This document shows, piece after piece, positions 18,012 through 27,795 of a stretch of 64,000 nt of DNA. The notes under the pieces were generated by a model. That model was given only the letters and a program-made list of their open reading frames with translations, ran no database searches and had not been told where the DNA came from. Source of the stretch: Rhodoferax sp. GTDB lineage: Bacteria > Pseudomonadota > Gammaproteobacteria > Burkholderiales > Burkholderiaceae_C. The stretch covers positions 300,511 to 364,510 of the forward strand of contig NZ_JAAFIX010000003.1 in NCBI RefSeq assembly GCF_013297935.1, read 5' to 3'. The first letter of the stretch is position 1, and each line of letters starts with the position of its first letter. A program made the translations under genes and the position numbers.

Positions 18012-18608
18012 CTATTTGGCATAAAAACGCCGAATTCGCCACCCCAACAGAGCACCTAGGATGGCTGCGTACAAGGCTACTTCTGCGAAGTCGTTTTTCC
18101 CGGCCTTCATCCAGAAAAAATGCAACACAGCCAGCAAAGCAATGGCGTACACGGCACGGTGAAGTGCCTTCCAGCGCTGGGCTCCCATGGCTTTGATCAC
18201 GGCATTGAAAGAGGTCGCAGCCAACGCAGTTAACAAAAGTAAGGCGGTGAACCCCACCAAAATGAAGGGGCGCTTGACGATATCGGCTGCAATATCAGCG
18301 GGTTCCAAACCCATGTCGAGCCAGCTGTACGCCAGCATGTGCAGCAGGCCGTAGGCAAATGTGGACACCCCCACCATTCGCCTGAAACGGGCCAATGCCG
18401 ACCATTTGAAGAACTCCCTCAAAGGGCTGATGGCGAGGGTGATGCATAAACAACGCAAGGTCCAATCGCCTGTGGAACGTATCAGCGCTTCGGCAGGGTT
18501 GGCGCCAAGTCGGTCCGAAACAGCGGCCCAGACCAGCCAGACGAGGGGCAAGCACAGCAATACCAACAGGCACGGCTTAGCCCGGCGGTGCAACAGCCAA
18601 GTGTTCAT
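18012..18608 (-). CDS. msrQ: Heme-binding membrane subunit of the periplasmic methionine sulfoxide reductase
   Basis: 198 residues with about five to six membrane helices. The family is a ferric-reductase-like b-type heme protein that passes electrons from the quinone pool to MsrP. Visible blocks: TGDWTLRCLCITLAISPLR, RRMVGVSTFAYGLLHMLAY, VKRPFILVGFTALLLLTALAATS and ALHRAVYAIALLAVLHFFW, with the conserved histidines. It lies 17 bases after msrP on the same strand. Confidence 0.95.
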   Translation of the reverse strand: MNTWLLHRRAKPCLLVLLCLPLVWLVWAAVSDRLGANPAEALIRSTGDWTLRCLCITLAISPLREFFKWSALARFRRMVGVSTFAYGLLHMLAYSWLDMGLEPADIAADIVKRPFILVGFTALLLLTALAATSFNAVIKAMGAQRWKALHRAVYAIALLAVLHFFWMKAGKNDFAEVALYAAILGALLGWRIRRFYAK

Positions 18609-18625
18609 AAAAGAGCGTTGGGCGA

Positions 18626-19633
18626 TTAAAAGAACTTCTTGAGGTCCATGCCGGCATAGAGCTGACCGACCTGGGCCTCATAGCCATTGAACATCAGAGT
18701 TTTCCGCTTTTTCGCGAACAATCCATCTTCTCCAATGCGCCGCTCCGTGGCCTGACTCCAGCGTGGATGGTCAACATTCGGGTTCACGTTGGAGTAAAAC
18801 CCGTATTCGTTGGCAGCCGCCTTGTTCCAAGCGGTTGCAGGCGGTTTTTCAGTAAAGCGGATTTTCACTATGCTCTTGCCACTCTTGAAACCGTACTTCC
18901 ACGGCACGACCAATCGCACGGGTGCTCCGCTCTGGTTGGGCAATACTTCGCCGTACATGCCAAAAGTCAGCAAGGTGAGCGGGTGCTGCGCCTCATCCAA
19001 ACGCAGTGCTTCTACATAGGGCCAGTCCAAGACACGTGAACCTACGAAAGGCATAGTTTTCGGGTCCGCCAAAGTGATGAACTCCACGTACTTGGCGCTA
19101 CCTTGAGGTTCTACCCGCTTAATCAACTCCGACAAGGAGTAACCCACCCAGGGAATTACCATCGACCACCCCTCTACGCATCGCAGCCGGTAGACCCGCT
19201 CTTCCATAGGGCTCAGCTTGAGCAGGTCCTCCAACGCGTATCTGCCGGGTTTCTTAATCAGCCCTTCGACCTCGACCGTCCAAGGCGTCGTCTTGAGGGT
19301 GTGGGCGTTGATGGCAGGGTCCGCCTTGTCGGTGCCGAATTCGTAAAAGTTGTTGTAGGTGCTGGCTTCTTTGTAAGGCGTTACTTTCTCGGCGGTAGCT
19401 GCGCCATCGACGCTGGTAGCCTTGGTATTCAGGACTGCTAATTTCCCGGGACGACTGCCCCACCCTGCGCCTTGCGCCCTAGCGCTGCGGGAGGCCCACG
19501 TAGCCAACCCAGCACCGACCACACCAGTGGCTACCGTTTGCAGCAACTTACGGCGGTTCTGATAAACCACCTGTGGGGTGATCTCGCTGGCGACCGGATG
19601 ATGGAAACCTTGGGACTTGGAGTGAAAGTGCAT
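18626..19633 (-). CDS. msrP: Periplasmic methionine sulfoxide reductase catalytic subunit (molybdopterin)
   Basis: 335 residues from ATG 19633 ([13 protein letters not shown]). Twin-arginine signal with NRRKLLQ near residues 26-32 and a hydrophobic stretch ending SARAQG. The oxidoreductase molybdopterin domain carries the cofactor cysteine in [15 protein letters not shown]. Other blocks: [52 protein letters not shown] and [16 protein letters not shown]. It repairs oxidised methionine in envelope proteins together with MsrQ. It follows ccsB. Confidence 0.96.
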   Translation of the reverse strand: MHFHSKSQGFHHPVASEITPQVVYQNRRKLLQTVATGVVGAGLATWASRSARAQGAGWGSRPGKLAVLNTKATSVDGAATAEKVTPYKEASTYNNFYEFGTDKADPAINAHTLKTTPWTVEVEGLIKKPGRYALEDLLKLSPMEERVYRLRCVEGWSMVIPWVGYSLSELIKRVEPQGSAKYVEFITLADPKTMPFVGSRVLDWPYVEALRLDEAQHPLTLLTFGMYGEVLPNQSGAPVRLVVPWKYGFKSGKSIVKIRFTEKPPATAWNKAAANEYGFYSNVNPNVDHPRWSQATERRIGEDGLFAKKRKTLMFNGYEAQVGQLYAGMDLKKFF

Positions 19634-19679
19634 AAGAGTATTCCTTGTTTCCGGTTTGGTCGTTGGAGTCCTTGCTTTC

Positions 19680-21029
19680 TTACAAGGTTCCGTAACTATG
19701 AAGCCCACTGAGAAACATATTCACACCAATGAACGCAAAGGTCGTGATGGCCAAGCCCACTAGCGCCCACCATGCGGCTACGGTGCCACGTAGGCCCTTC
19801 ATCAAACGCATGTGCAACCAGGCAGCGTAGTTGAGCCACACAATCAACGCCCAGGTTTCCTTCGGGTCCCAGCTCCAATAACCACCCCAAGCCTCCGCCG
19901 CCCACAACGCGCCCAACACGGTCGCAATGGTGAAAAAAGCAAACCCGACGGCGATGGACTTGTACATCACATCATCCAGCACCTCTAGGCTCGGCAGCTT
20001 TTCTGCAATCGCGCGCCGCCCGAGGAGAATGCCGGCCACGATCAAGGCAGAGATCCCGAAGTACATCGCCCAGTAATCGTTCAGACCTGCGGCAGAGGAC
20101 TTGCGGAACACAATGGGCTCAAAACACAACACGATACCCAGCAACCAGAGCGGTGCCAGGCGGTACCACTTCGCCTCTGCCGCTTGTTGTTTGATCAAAT
20201 AAGCGAAAGCCACCATGGCTGCTAATGCAAACGTTCCATAGCCAATAAAGTTGGCCGGCACATGAAGCTTCATCCACCAGCTCTTGAGCGCGGGTACCAG
20301 CGGCTGAATCTCCTGAGCCTGCCGTGCCACGGTGTACCACAGCAGAAAGCCCACCGCTGCGCTCACAATCAACATGACAAAAGCCCCTAGGGCCCGGGTT
20401 TTGTACTGTGCCTCGAAGTAAAGGTAGAACAGTGCCGTCATCCAACAAAACATGATGAAGACTTCATACAGGTTGCTGACCGGGATGTGCCCGATATCGG
20501 CCCCCAGAAGGTAGCTTTCAAACCACCGCACCATGGTGCCGGTCAGCGCCATCGTGACAGCCACCCACACCAAGCGGGAAGCTATTGTTTCGAGGCCTGA
20601 AGCACGCTCTTTCGCGAACACGCCTATCCAGTAGAAGCCAGTCGCCATGAAAAACAACATGCTCATCCAGAGGATGGCCGACTGACTGGAAAGAAAATAC
20701 TTCAAGCCGAAAACCGTTTCGGCACGAGCGAGGTCACCTTGATAGGCAGCTATACCCGTCAAAGACAACACCGCAACAGCCAGCATCAAGCGCTGAAGTG
20801 GAGCCCATAGCCAGCCCAGCCAGATAGCCGCCGGTATGGCCGCCAACATGATGCCTTTTTCGTAAACATCCATGGCCGAGTGATACCGGAAGAAGGCAAA
20901 AAGCCCTCCGGCGACAACGAGCAGAGCGAAAAACCACTCCCACCCGGAACGACGGAAATAGCTGTCATGCAATGCAAGCGTGACAGTCTCGGGCGATGCA
21001 GAAGGCGATCCAGCTGGTACAGCGTTCAT
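19680..21029 (-). CDS. ccsB: System II cytochrome c biogenesis protein CcsB (ResC/CcsA-type)
   Basis: 449 residues, many membrane helices. The tryptophan-rich heme-handling motif is [28 protein letters not shown] near residue 385-410, with the flanking histidines [12 protein letters not shown] and GLHSYGTL at the C-terminus. It works with Ccs1/ResB to deliver heme to apocytochromes c outside the membrane. The gene starts 2 bases after the ccs1 stop, so the pair is coupled. A cytochrome c4 gene lies just upstream. Confidence 0.95.
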   Translation of the reverse strand: MNAVPAGSPSASPETVTLALHDSYFRRSGWEWFFALLVVAGGLFAFFRYHSAMDVYEKGIMLAAIPAAIWLGWLWAPLQRLMLAVAVLSLTGIAAYQGDLARAETVFGLKYFLSSQSAILWMSMLFFMATGFYWIGVFAKERASGLETIASRLVWVAVTMALTGTMVRWFESYLLGADIGHIPVSNLYEVFIMFCWMTALFYLYFEAQYKTRALGAFVMLIVSAAVGFLLWYTVARQAQEIQPLVPALKSWWMKLHVPANFIGYGTFALAAMVAFAYLIKQQAAEAKWYRLAPLWLLGIVLCFEPIVFRKSSAAGLNDYWAMYFGISALIVAGILLGRRAIAEKLPSLEVLDDVMYKSIAVGFAFFTIATVLGALWAAEAWGGYWSWDPKETWALIVWLNYAAWLHMRLMKGLRGTVAAWWALVGLAITTFAFIGVNMFLSGLHSYGTL

Positions 21030-21031
21030 TT

Positions 21032-23155
21032 TTATTGTTCCTCAATGGCTAAGAGTCGGCGTTTTAAATGGGCGAACTCGTGGTCACCATCCATTGTTTT
21101 CCGATTGGTCGACAGGGCCATCGTTGCATGGGAGCCGCTATCGGCCCCTGGTGCGGGCTCCAGCCAGATCCACAAACGACGTTCCCGAACATACAACATT
21201 GCAAAAACCCCCAAAATGAGCAAGGCACAGCCCAAATACACAATCGTCTTACCCGGGGCGCGTGCAACTTGGAAAACACTCGCCTGCACTTGGGTGAAAT
21301 CACTCAGCGTCAGTACAAACGGGGCAGGATACAGAGGCAGATCACTCAGGGCCAGCACCGACTGCGTCATAAACTGCTGGGTGACCGCATCGGCCGGGAG
21401 CAGCTTCAGACCAGCTTGCTCACGCGTCATTTGCATTAACTCGAACAAGACACCATTCAGGATACGAACCAGCACCTCACCTGCTTTGTTGCGCTCCGCC
21501 TCCGGTACGTTGGCCTCGATAAAGTCTGAAATCGCTTGAAGGCCTGCGCCCCGCCCCTCGGCTCCCGCAAAAAGGGTCAGAGCCCGGTTAGCGGACCCTG
21601 CAAGTTGACTCACCAGATCATCCCGCTTGGAGTCAATCGCCTTGATGGCGTAGCGTCGGACAGCCTCTTGTCGCATTGCAGGATCTGACAATGCCCGACT
21701 GGCACGCAAGAAACCATCGAGGCTGCCCTCTGCGTCTGCAGGAATTCTCAGGTAGCGAAATGAGTCCGCTGGACTCTCCCGCATTCCCAACAGAAACACC
21801 ATCTGCCCGTCACCCAGGTCCACGGGGAGCATGTAGTTATTGAACTCACGGGCCTGCCCAGCTTGGTCACGCAGCTTGTAGCTGTAGCTGGGCCCGATGT
21901 TCCGGAGAGTTTTTCCATCTTTGGGCTTGTTGGCAGCGCCCAATTGAGCATCCAGCGACGCCCGTAAATCAACGCCACGCACATCCGTCTTGCCAGCGAC
22001 ATCGGCCGAGAGATTCTCCACATTAATGCCCCGCAGCCCGGTGAACTCTACCGTCAGCGCCTCCGACAGGCCACCCACTGTGCCACCCAGGGTCTGGCTA
22101 CCACCCACGGTGCCGTCCAAGGCAAATTCCTTGCCCCCGTTGCGCAGCGGCTCGCCTTTAAATTTGAGCGTAGAGCCGCCATCGTCAAAGCTGGACTGAT
22201 AAATTTCTATCCCTTTGAAACTAGCCGGGTGATTCACTTCCACCCGCGCTGGTGTTTGCTCACCGGTGGCTTTGTCATGAATCACGATTTCGCTGGCAAA
22301 CAGCTTGGGCATCCCTGTTGAGTAGTACTCCACGATGAACTTCTTAAGTTCAATCGCGAACGGTAGCTCCTGCAAGAGGATGCCATCTGACTGGTTCAAG
22401 ATTGCCGTGCTGGACTGTGTGCCCTCCGAGACCATCACATTGCCCCGGAAGGTCGGATTGCGCTCACTCAATCGATGCTGCGCAGGTACATCCGCAATCA
22501 AGCCGCCTCCCTTGAAAGGAGTCTTGTCGGCAAACAGCATTTGCGCTCGCACCACGAGATCGCCATCCAGCAAACCGCCAAGGCACACCAAGACGATGGC
22601 ACTGTGCGCTGCAATGTAGCCCAGCTTGTTGCTGGCGCCGGCCTTGGCAGCCAACATCCAGCCGGTGCCATGGGGTGTCTCCCGAGCTTGCAATTTAACC
22701 TTCCAACCGCCACCAACCAGCAAGCCACCAAGACGCCGGGCTGCAGCTTCAGGAGGCTCCCTCAATTCAGCCTGTGCTTTGTGGCCGAAGGCGCGCAAGC
22801 TTTGTTCACGGATGTTCTCTTTATAAGAACGCAAATCCACCAAAATTTTTGGTGTGTTGCGGGCGACACATAGAGAGGTGCTCAAAACCAAGAACGCCAG
22901 AATCAGCAAGAACCACCAGGCGCTGTACACATTAAACAGGCTGGCTCGCTGAAACACTTCGGCCCAGAAAGGACCGAACTGGTTGACATAGTTCCCCACC
23001 GGCTCGTGCTGTTTGAGCACGGTACCGATAACGGAAGCAATACAAATCACCGTCAGCAACGAAATTGCGAATCGCATCGAGGAAAACAGCTCGACAGCCG
23101 CACGCCATGCGCGGGAGCCTGCCTTGATCTCGATACCTTGGGTGGAAACAGTCAT
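21032..23155 (-). CDS. ccs1: System II cytochrome c biogenesis protein Ccs1 (ResB)
   Basis: 707 residues from ATG 23155; a GTG three codons earlier at 23164 is in frame. Four membrane helices are visible: near residues 25-45 and 75-95, around 180 (LGYIAAHSAIVLVCLGGLLDG), and the C-terminal IVYLGCALLILGVFAMLYV. Between them is a large periplasmic domain. Blocks MRFAISLLTVICIASVIGTVLKQHEP and FNVYSAWWFLLILAFLVLSTSLCVARNTPK are typical. Partner of CcsB in heme export and ligation. A hairpin terminator lies immediately before the start (23168-23202). Confidence 0.94.
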   Translation of the reverse strand: MTVSTQGIEIKAGSRAWRAAVELFSSMRFAISLLTVICIASVIGTVLKQHEPVGNYVNQFGPFWAEVFQRASLFNVYSAWWFLLILAFLVLSTSLCVARNTPKILVDLRSYKENIREQSLRAFGHKAQAELREPPEAAARRLGGLLVGGGWKVKLQARETPHGTGWMLAAKAGASNKLGYIAAHSAIVLVCLGGLLDGDLVVRAQMLFADKTPFKGGGLIADVPAQHRLSERNPTFRGNVMVSEGTQSSTAILNQSDGILLQELPFAIELKKFIVEYYSTGMPKLFASEIVIHDKATGEQTPARVEVNHPASFKGIEIYQSSFDDGGSTLKFKGEPLRNGGKEFALDGTVGGSQTLGGTVGGLSEALTVEFTGLRGINVENLSADVAGKTDVRGVDLRASLDAQLGAANKPKDGKTLRNIGPSYSYKLRDQAGQAREFNNYMLPVDLGDGQMVFLLGMRESPADSFRYLRIPADAEGSLDGFLRASRALSDPAMRQEAVRRYAIKAIDSKRDDLVSQLAGSANRALTLFAGAEGRGAGLQAISDFIEANVPEAERNKAGEVLVRILNGVLFELMQMTREQAGLKLLPADAVTQQFMTQSVLALSDLPLYPAPFVLTLSDFTQVQASVFQVARAPGKTIVYLGCALLILGVFAMLYVRERRLWIWLEPAPGADSGSHATMALSTNRKTMDGDHEFAHLKRRLLAIEEQ

Positions 23156-23167
23156 GAAAAACACTCG

Positions 23168-23202
23168 AAAAAAAAGCGGGCCATCTGATGGATGGTCCCG
23201 CC
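23168..23202 (-). terminator. Hairpin with T-run after cytochrome c4, just before ccs1
   Basis: On the minus strand GCGGG-(A)-CCATC pairs with GATGGCCCGC (10 pairs, one bulged base, 5-base loop) and is followed by eight T residues. It lies downstream of the cytochrome c4 gene and ends only 13 bases before the ccs1 ATG, so it would either end the c4 transcript or attenuate readthrough into ccs1-ccsB. Confidence 0.7.
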
Positions 23203-23256
23203 TATTGGGGTGTCAGCGCTCTCTTTGGTTCCCCGGAACCCTAGAAAGCTGACAAA

Positions 23257-23892
23257 TCAGCGCAGCCCGGCGATGTAATCCGACACCGCTTTGATTTCAC
23301 GGTCATTGAGTTTGGCCGCCACTTGCGACATTTGCAGGCTGTTTTTACGGACACCGTCACGGAATGCAACCAACTGAGCGACAGAGTAGTCAGCATGCTG
23401 GCCGCTCAAACGGGGATACTGGGCAGGAATACCAGCGCCATTGGGGCTATGACAGCCGGCACAAGCGGGAACCTGGCGGTCTGCAATTCCACCGCGGTAA
23501 ATACGCTCTCCCAAACTCACCAGCTCTTTGTCCTTGGCAAAGCCCGGCTTGCCGGCTTTGGAGGCCAACCAGAACGAGATGTTTTTCATGTCATCGTCGC
23601 TGAGTGCCGAGGCAAATCCCTTCATGACGGCATTGTTGCGCTTGTCAGACTTAAACTCTTGAAGCTGTTTGACCAAATACTCGGGGTGTTGCTGCGCCAA
23701 CTTGGGGTTTCCTGCGATCGCAGAATTGCCGTCCGCTCCGTGACACGCAGCGCAGACAGCCCCAAAGCTCGCTTCCCCTTTGGCGAGATCAGGTTTTGCA
23801 ACCTTGGCCGCCTCTTTTTTAGGCTCTTCCGAATAGGAAGAAACAGCGAGCGTAGCCATGGAGGCTGCGATGATCAATTGAGCAATCAACTT
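23257..23892 (-). CDS. Di-heme cytochrome c4
   Basis: 211 residues from ATG 23892. A signal peptide (about 1-21) is followed by a lysine-rich linker and two class I cytochrome c domains, each with a CxxCH motif: CAACH at 48-52 and CAGCH at 145-149. Axial methionine segments are MKGFASALSDDDM and NSLQMSQVAAKL. The protein shuttles electrons to terminal oxidases in the periplasm. It lies next to the ccs genes that would mature it and is divergent from engB. Confidence 0.94.
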   Translation of the reverse strand, partial: KLIAQLIIAASMATLAVSSYSEEPKKEAAKVAKPDLAKGEASFGAVCAACHGADGNSAIAGNPKLAQQHPEYLVKQLQEFKSDKRNNAVMKGFASALSDDDMKNISFWLASKAGKPGFAKDKELVSLGERIYRGGIADRQVPACAGCHSPNGAGIPAQYPRLSGQHADYSVAQLVAFRDGVRKNSLQMSQVAAKLNDREIKAVSDYIAGLR

Positions 23893-23965
23893 CATAGGGA
23901 TGTTGTGTCTGGTGGCCATAACCGTGCCATTCTACAATGCGGCTCTGGGTTTACCTCTAATTTCA

Positions 23966-24700
23966 ATGACCAACACACAAAACCCAAAGGCGGCCACTCC
24001 GTCAACCAAGCCAATCACTCCAACCGAAAAAAGTGCCGCCGTGGTGGCGCTGGGCTGGTTGCACACTGCGCGCTTCTTGACCACCGCACCCCAACTCCAT
24101 TTCTTGCCGGAACTGGACGTGCCGGAGATCGCCTTCGTGGGACGGTCTAATGCAGGCAAGTCCACCTGCATCAACATACTGACGCAGCAAAAGCAACTAG
24201 CTTTCGCATCCAAAAAACCGGGACGCACGCAACACATCAACCTTTTTGCCTTGGGCAAGCAAGGTGCCACTGATGCAGTGCTGACCGACCTGCCGGGCTA
24301 TGGCTACGCCGCCGTTCCTAAACAAGACAAAATCCGCTGGCAGCAGGTGATGGCCAACTACCTGGTCACCCGCAAAAACCTGAAAGCAATTGTGCTGATG
24401 TGCGACCCACGCCATGGCATGACGGAGCTGGATGAAATTTTGCTGGATGTGATCCGCCCGCGGGTTGAAGAAGGTCTGAAGTTTCTTATCGTCCTCACCA
24501 AGGCCGACAAACTCACGCGCACCGAAGGCGCCAAAGTGCTGTCGATCACCAAACTGCAAGCCGGTGGCGGAGAGGTGCGCCTCTTTTCAGCAACTAAACG
24601 CACCGGTATCGACGAAGTTGCCACCCTGCTGTGGGATTGGGCTCACCCCAAAACTGCAGCACCCAGCGCTAAGCCTGACGCCGCTCCTCAGCCTCAGTAA
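23966..24700 (+). CDS. engB: Ribosome biogenesis GTP-binding protein EngB (YihA/YsxC)
   Basis: 244 residues from ATG 23966. Small GTPase needed for 50S assembly. G1 GRSNAGKST, switch KKPGRTQHINLF, G3 DLPGYGYA, G4 LTKADKLTR and G5-like LFSATKRTG are all present in the expected order. The family's usual FLTTAPQLHFLPELDVPEIAFVG lead-in is seen. The C-terminus is extended and rich in alanine, proline and lysine. Convergent with the acyltransferase gene, overlapping by 7 bases. Divergent from the cytochrome c4 gene. Confidence 0.95.
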   Translation: MTNTQNPKAATPSTKPITPTEKSAAVVALGWLHTARFLTTAPQLHFLPELDVPEIAFVGRSNAGKSTCINILTQQKQLAFASKKPGRTQHINLFALGKQGATDAVLTDLPGYGYAAVPKQDKIRWQQVMANYLVTRKNLKAIVLMCDPRHGMTELDEILLDVIRPRVEEGLKFLIVLTKADKLTRTEGAKVLSITKLQAGGGEVRLFSATKRTGIDEVATLLWDWAHPKTAAPSAKPDAAPQPQ

Positions 24701-25554
24701 GGCGGCGTCCAGCCTTCGGGTTGGTCTTTGAATCGCTTGTGCACCCAGAAATACTGGTCCGGCATGGTGCTGATATAGGTTTGTAGTGTCTGATTCATGC
24801 GGGCGGTATCCGCTTGCATGTCGGCACTCGGGAAATCCGTCCAAGCAGGCAAGACCGCAATCTCATAGCCCTGCGGCACCAGCTTGCAAAGTATGGGAAC
24901 CACTTTGGCGCGCGACAGGCGGGCAAAGCGGGAAAGGGAGGGAACCGTGGCTGCCGGACGTCCGTAAAACGGGACATACACCGACTCCTCCGGGCCGAAG
25001 TTCATGTCCGGTAGCAAATACAGGGGAGCACCTGACTTTAAGCCTGCAATGATGGGCTTTACGCCCTCTATGCGTCCGAACAATCGCCCGCCCATGCGTT
25101 GGCGCCCGGCCAGAATCCAAGCATCCGCTACTTTATTGGCCTGGTCGGTGTAAATGGTGGTGAATGACCGCGGGACCTGCTGGGTCAGCGCGGTCCACCC
25201 TGCGTCCAGCCCCACGAAATGCGGCGCGAACAGTACGGTCGGCGCATCACCCGCCAACTCGTCGAGGGCGCCCTTCAGCAGTAGGCGATTCCGCAAAACT
25301 TCCGGCGAGGCACGCCAAAGCCACCCGCGGTCGAGCCACGCCTGGGCGAAGGCTACAAAAGTCCGCAACGCAAGTCGGCGCCGCTCGGCGGGCGTTTGGT
25401 CCGGGAAGCAAATTTCCAAATTCGTCAAAACCACACGTCGCCGCGAGCCCACCAAGATAAACAGGGCAAGCCCGAGCAGTGCGCCTACGGCACGCAGCCA
25501 AGACAAGGGCAAATGCCCCAGCCATTCAATCATCCGCAATATCCAACGACTCAT
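24694..25554 (-). CDS. lpxL: Lipid A biosynthesis late acyltransferase (LpxL/HtrB family), copy 1
   Basis: 286 residues from ATG 25554. One N-terminal membrane anchor (about 15-35), then the acyltransferase motif HX4D as APHFVGLD near residue 117, and the LPDMNFGPEESVYVPFYGRPAATV block that contacts acyl donor. Ends WVHKRFKDQPEG, typical of LpxL. Transfers a secondary acyl chain to Kdo-lipid A at the inner membrane. It begins 4 bases after the stop of a second acyltransferase, so the two are a tandem pair; which one acts first cannot be told from sequence alone. Confidence 0.9.
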   Translation of the reverse strand: MSRWILRMIEWLGHLPLSWLRAVGALLGLALFILVGSRRRVVLTNLEICFPDQTPAERRRLALRTFVAFAQAWLDRGWLWRASPEVLRNRLLLKGALDELAGDAPTVLFAPHFVGLDAGWTALTQQVPRSFTTIYTDQANKVADAWILAGRQRMGGRLFGRIEGVKPIIAGLKSGAPLYLLPDMNFGPEESVYVPFYGRPAATVPSLSRFARLSRAKVVPILCKLVPQGYEIAVLPAWTDFPSADMQADTARMNQTLQTYISTMPDQYFWVHKRFKDQPEGWTPPY

Positions 25555-25558
25555 CCAC

Positions 25559-26410
25559 TCAGCCTTTTTTGTCCACGGCGCCTTCGGGCTGCCGGGGTTG
25601 TTTATACCGTGCGTAACCCCACAAATATTGCCCCGGCAGGGCAAGAATTACCCGCTCCATAGCCTCGTTGATCTGGCGGGTAGCTTCCGCAAGGTCAGCT
25701 GACAACTCCACCTCAAACGGGCGCACACACACCCGAAAGCCCGCACCGGAAGGCAATCGCTCGCCCCAGGCAAGCACTATCTGAGCGCCCGTTTGCTGCG
25801 CCAATCTCGCCGCCAAGGTCATGGTGTAGGCCGGCTGACCGAAGAAGGGCGCCCAAACCCCTTGCCCGGCTGGTGGCACTTGATCCGGCAGCAAGCCCAC
25901 ACATTGCCCGGCCCGCAATGCCTTGATCAGCTGCTTGACACCCGCCAGATTGGCTGGCGCAGTCGCCAGCCCCGGACGTCGGCGGCTTGCTTCGATGATG
26001 CTCCTCAGCCACTTTTGCCGTGCCGGCCGGTACAACACGGTCATGGGTGCGTCATGCACGCCGAAACGCTGCGCGTACGCTTGGGCGGTGACTTCAAAGC
26101 TGCCAAGGTGGGGGGTGAGAAACACCACCCCACGCCCGGCTTGCACCGCCGCCTCTACCAACTCTGCACCATCCCACTGAACGGGAACCGGCGGGCCGGC
26201 CCAAAGACGGGGCAACTCCATCACCATTTCGCCCGCGGCCGCTACCGAGGCACGGACGCCTGCGCTTCCCACCTTGGCCGCCAAGGCATGCGAACGCAGC
26301 CGCGTGCGATAGGTGGCGGACATGCCATAGACCAACCAGCCGCACACCCAGCCGATGCGGTGCAACCAGTTCAAAGGCAGTCGGGACAGGAATCGAAATA
26401 CAAAGGCCAT
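25559..26410 (-). CDS. Lipid A biosynthesis late acyltransferase (LpxL/LpxM family), copy 2
   Basis: 283 residues. Same family as its downstream neighbour but clearly diverged. Motif HX4E as TPHLGSFE near residue 100, RPARQKWLRSIIEASR, GLLPDQVPPAGQGVWAPFFGQPAYTM and the end LWGYARYKQP. N-terminal hydrophobic anchor. Probably adds the second of two secondary acyl chains to lipid A. It is divergent from metK across a 180-base gap. Confidence 0.88.
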   Translation of the reverse strand: MAFVFRFLSRLPLNWLHRIGWVCGWLVYGMSATYRTRLRSHALAAKVGSAGVRASVAAAGEMVMELPRLWAGPPVPVQWDGAELVEAAVQAGRGVVFLTPHLGSFEVTAQAYAQRFGVHDAPMTVLYRPARQKWLRSIIEASRRRPGLATAPANLAGVKQLIKALRAGQCVGLLPDQVPPAGQGVWAPFFGQPAYTMTLAARLAQQTGAQIVLAWGERLPSGAGFRVCVRPFEVELSADLAEATRQINEAMERVILALPGQYLWGYARYKQPRQPEGAVDKKG

Positions 26411-26500
26411 GCGTGGGCTAAAATCTGCAGCGTCACCGAGTTATAGAACTACTTGCAGGGTGACTTCACAGGGGCAACTGATTAAAAAGAAGCCATTGTG

Positions 26501-26592
26501 CCTCGCCGATTCCGGCGGATCTGCTAAAGCGTTCGCTGAAAGCTCCAAAGCTCAAGCAACGCGTCTTGATGTTTATTTTTTGGAGAACTACT
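26501..26592 (+). promoter_or_regulatory. Structured leader of metK, no known riboswitch recognised
   Basis: The 5' region of metK holds a strong small hairpin CGCCG-ATTC-CGGCG (26504-26517), a second AGCG-TT-CGCT hairpin (26528-26537) and a duplicated AAAGCTC (26540-26546 and 26548-26554). I could not match it to SAM-I, SAM-II or SAH riboswitch cores. The ribosome site is GGAG at 26582-26585. Confidence 0.3.
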
Positions 26593-27777
26593 ATGGCGAA
26601 CGACTTCCTCTTTACCTCTGAATCCGTATCCGAAGGCCACCCCGACAAGGTCGCCGACCAGATTTCCGATGCGATTCTGGATGCAATCTTCAAGCAAGAC
26701 CCCCGCTCCCGCGTCGCGGCCGAAACCCTGACCAACACCGGTCTGGTGGTGCTGGCGGGTGAAATCACCACCAACGCACACGTGGACTACATCCAGGTAG
26801 CGCGCGACACCATCAAGCGTATCGGCTACGACAACACCGACTACGGCATCGACTACAAAGGTTGCGCCGTGTTGGTGGCCTACGACAAGCAGTCGAATGA
26901 CATCGCCCAAGGCGTGGACCACGCCAGTGATGACCACCTCAACATCGGTGCCGGTGACCAAGGCCTGATGTTCGGCTACGCCTGCGACGAAACACCTGAG
27001 CTCATGCCCGCTCCCATTTACTACGCGCACCGCTTGGTGGAGCGCCAGGCGCAGCTGCGCAAGGACGGCCGCCTGCCCTTCCTGCGCCCTGACGCTAAGA
27101 GCCAGGTGACCATGCGCTATGTGGACGGCAAGCCCCACAGCATCGACACCGTGGTGTTGTCCACCCAGCACCATCCCGACCAGTCGGAGACCCAGCACAA
27201 GATGAAGGCCTCGTTCACCGAAGCCATCATTGAAGAAATCATCAAGCCGGTGCTGCCCAAAGAGTGGCTGCAGAACACCCGCTACCTGATCAACCCCACC
27301 GGCCGCTTTGTGATCGGTGGCCCCCAAGGCGACTGCGGCCTGACCGGTCGCAAAATCATTGTGGACACCTACGGTGGCGCCTGCCCCCACGGCGGTGGTG
27401 CGTTCTCGGGCAAAGACCCGTCCAAGGTGGACCGCTCTGCCGCGTATGCTGCCCGCTATGTCGCCAAAAACATCGTCAAGGCCGGCTTGGCTAAGCAGTG
27501 CCAGATTCAGGTGGCCTATGCGATTGGCGTCGCCAAGCCGATGAACGTGACCGTGTACACCGAAGGCACCGGCGTCATTCCAGACGACCAGATTGCCGCC
27601 TTGGTGAACGAGCACTTCGACCTGCGCCCCAAGGGCATCATCCAGATGCTGGACCTGCTGCGCCCCATCTACGAAAAAACTGCGGCGTATGGCCACTTCG
27701 GCCGCGAAGAGCCCGAGTTCACGTGGGAGCGCACTGATAAAGCCGCTGCTTTGCGCGCTGCTGCCGGACTGAAGTAA
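26593..27777 (+). CDS. metK: S-adenosylmethionine synthetase
   Basis: 394 residues from ATG 26593 behind TGGAGAACTACT; an in-frame ATG lies 8 codons upstream but family members begin [19 protein letters not shown]. Makes SAM from methionine and ATP. Visible: [73 protein letters not shown], the P-loop-like [22 protein letters not shown] and [13 protein letters not shown] near the end. Followed by three surface-glycan genes with a gap of only 18 bases. Confidence 0.98.
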   Translation: MANDFLFTSESVSEGHPDKVADQISDAILDAIFKQDPRSRVAAETLTNTGLVVLAGEITTNAHVDYIQVARDTIKRIGYDNTDYGIDYKGCAVLVAYDKQSNDIAQGVDHASDDHLNIGAGDQGLMFGYACDETPELMPAPIYYAHRLVERQAQLRKDGRLPFLRPDAKSQVTMRYVDGKPHSIDTVVLSTQHHPDQSETQHKMKASFTEAIIEEIIKPVLPKEWLQNTRYLINPTGRFVIGGPQGDCGLTGRKIIVDTYGGACPHGGGAFSGKDPSKVDRSAAYAARYVAKNIVKAGLAKQCQIQVAYAIGVAKPMNVTVYTEGTGVIPDDQIAALVNEHFDLRPKGIIQMLDLLRPIYEKTAAYGHFGREEPEFTWERTDKAAALRAAAGLK

Positions 27778-27795
27778 ACAGGAACCGCCAGACCC

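Noticed and set aside
23878..23889. TTGA-GCAA-TCAA as an FNR box near the cytochrome c4 start
   Set aside because: The half-sites are two bases too close and it lies within the signal-peptide codons.
26411..26592. SAH or SAM-II riboswitch before metK
   Set aside because: The conserved core sequences of those classes could not be aligned; kept only as an unnamed structured leader.
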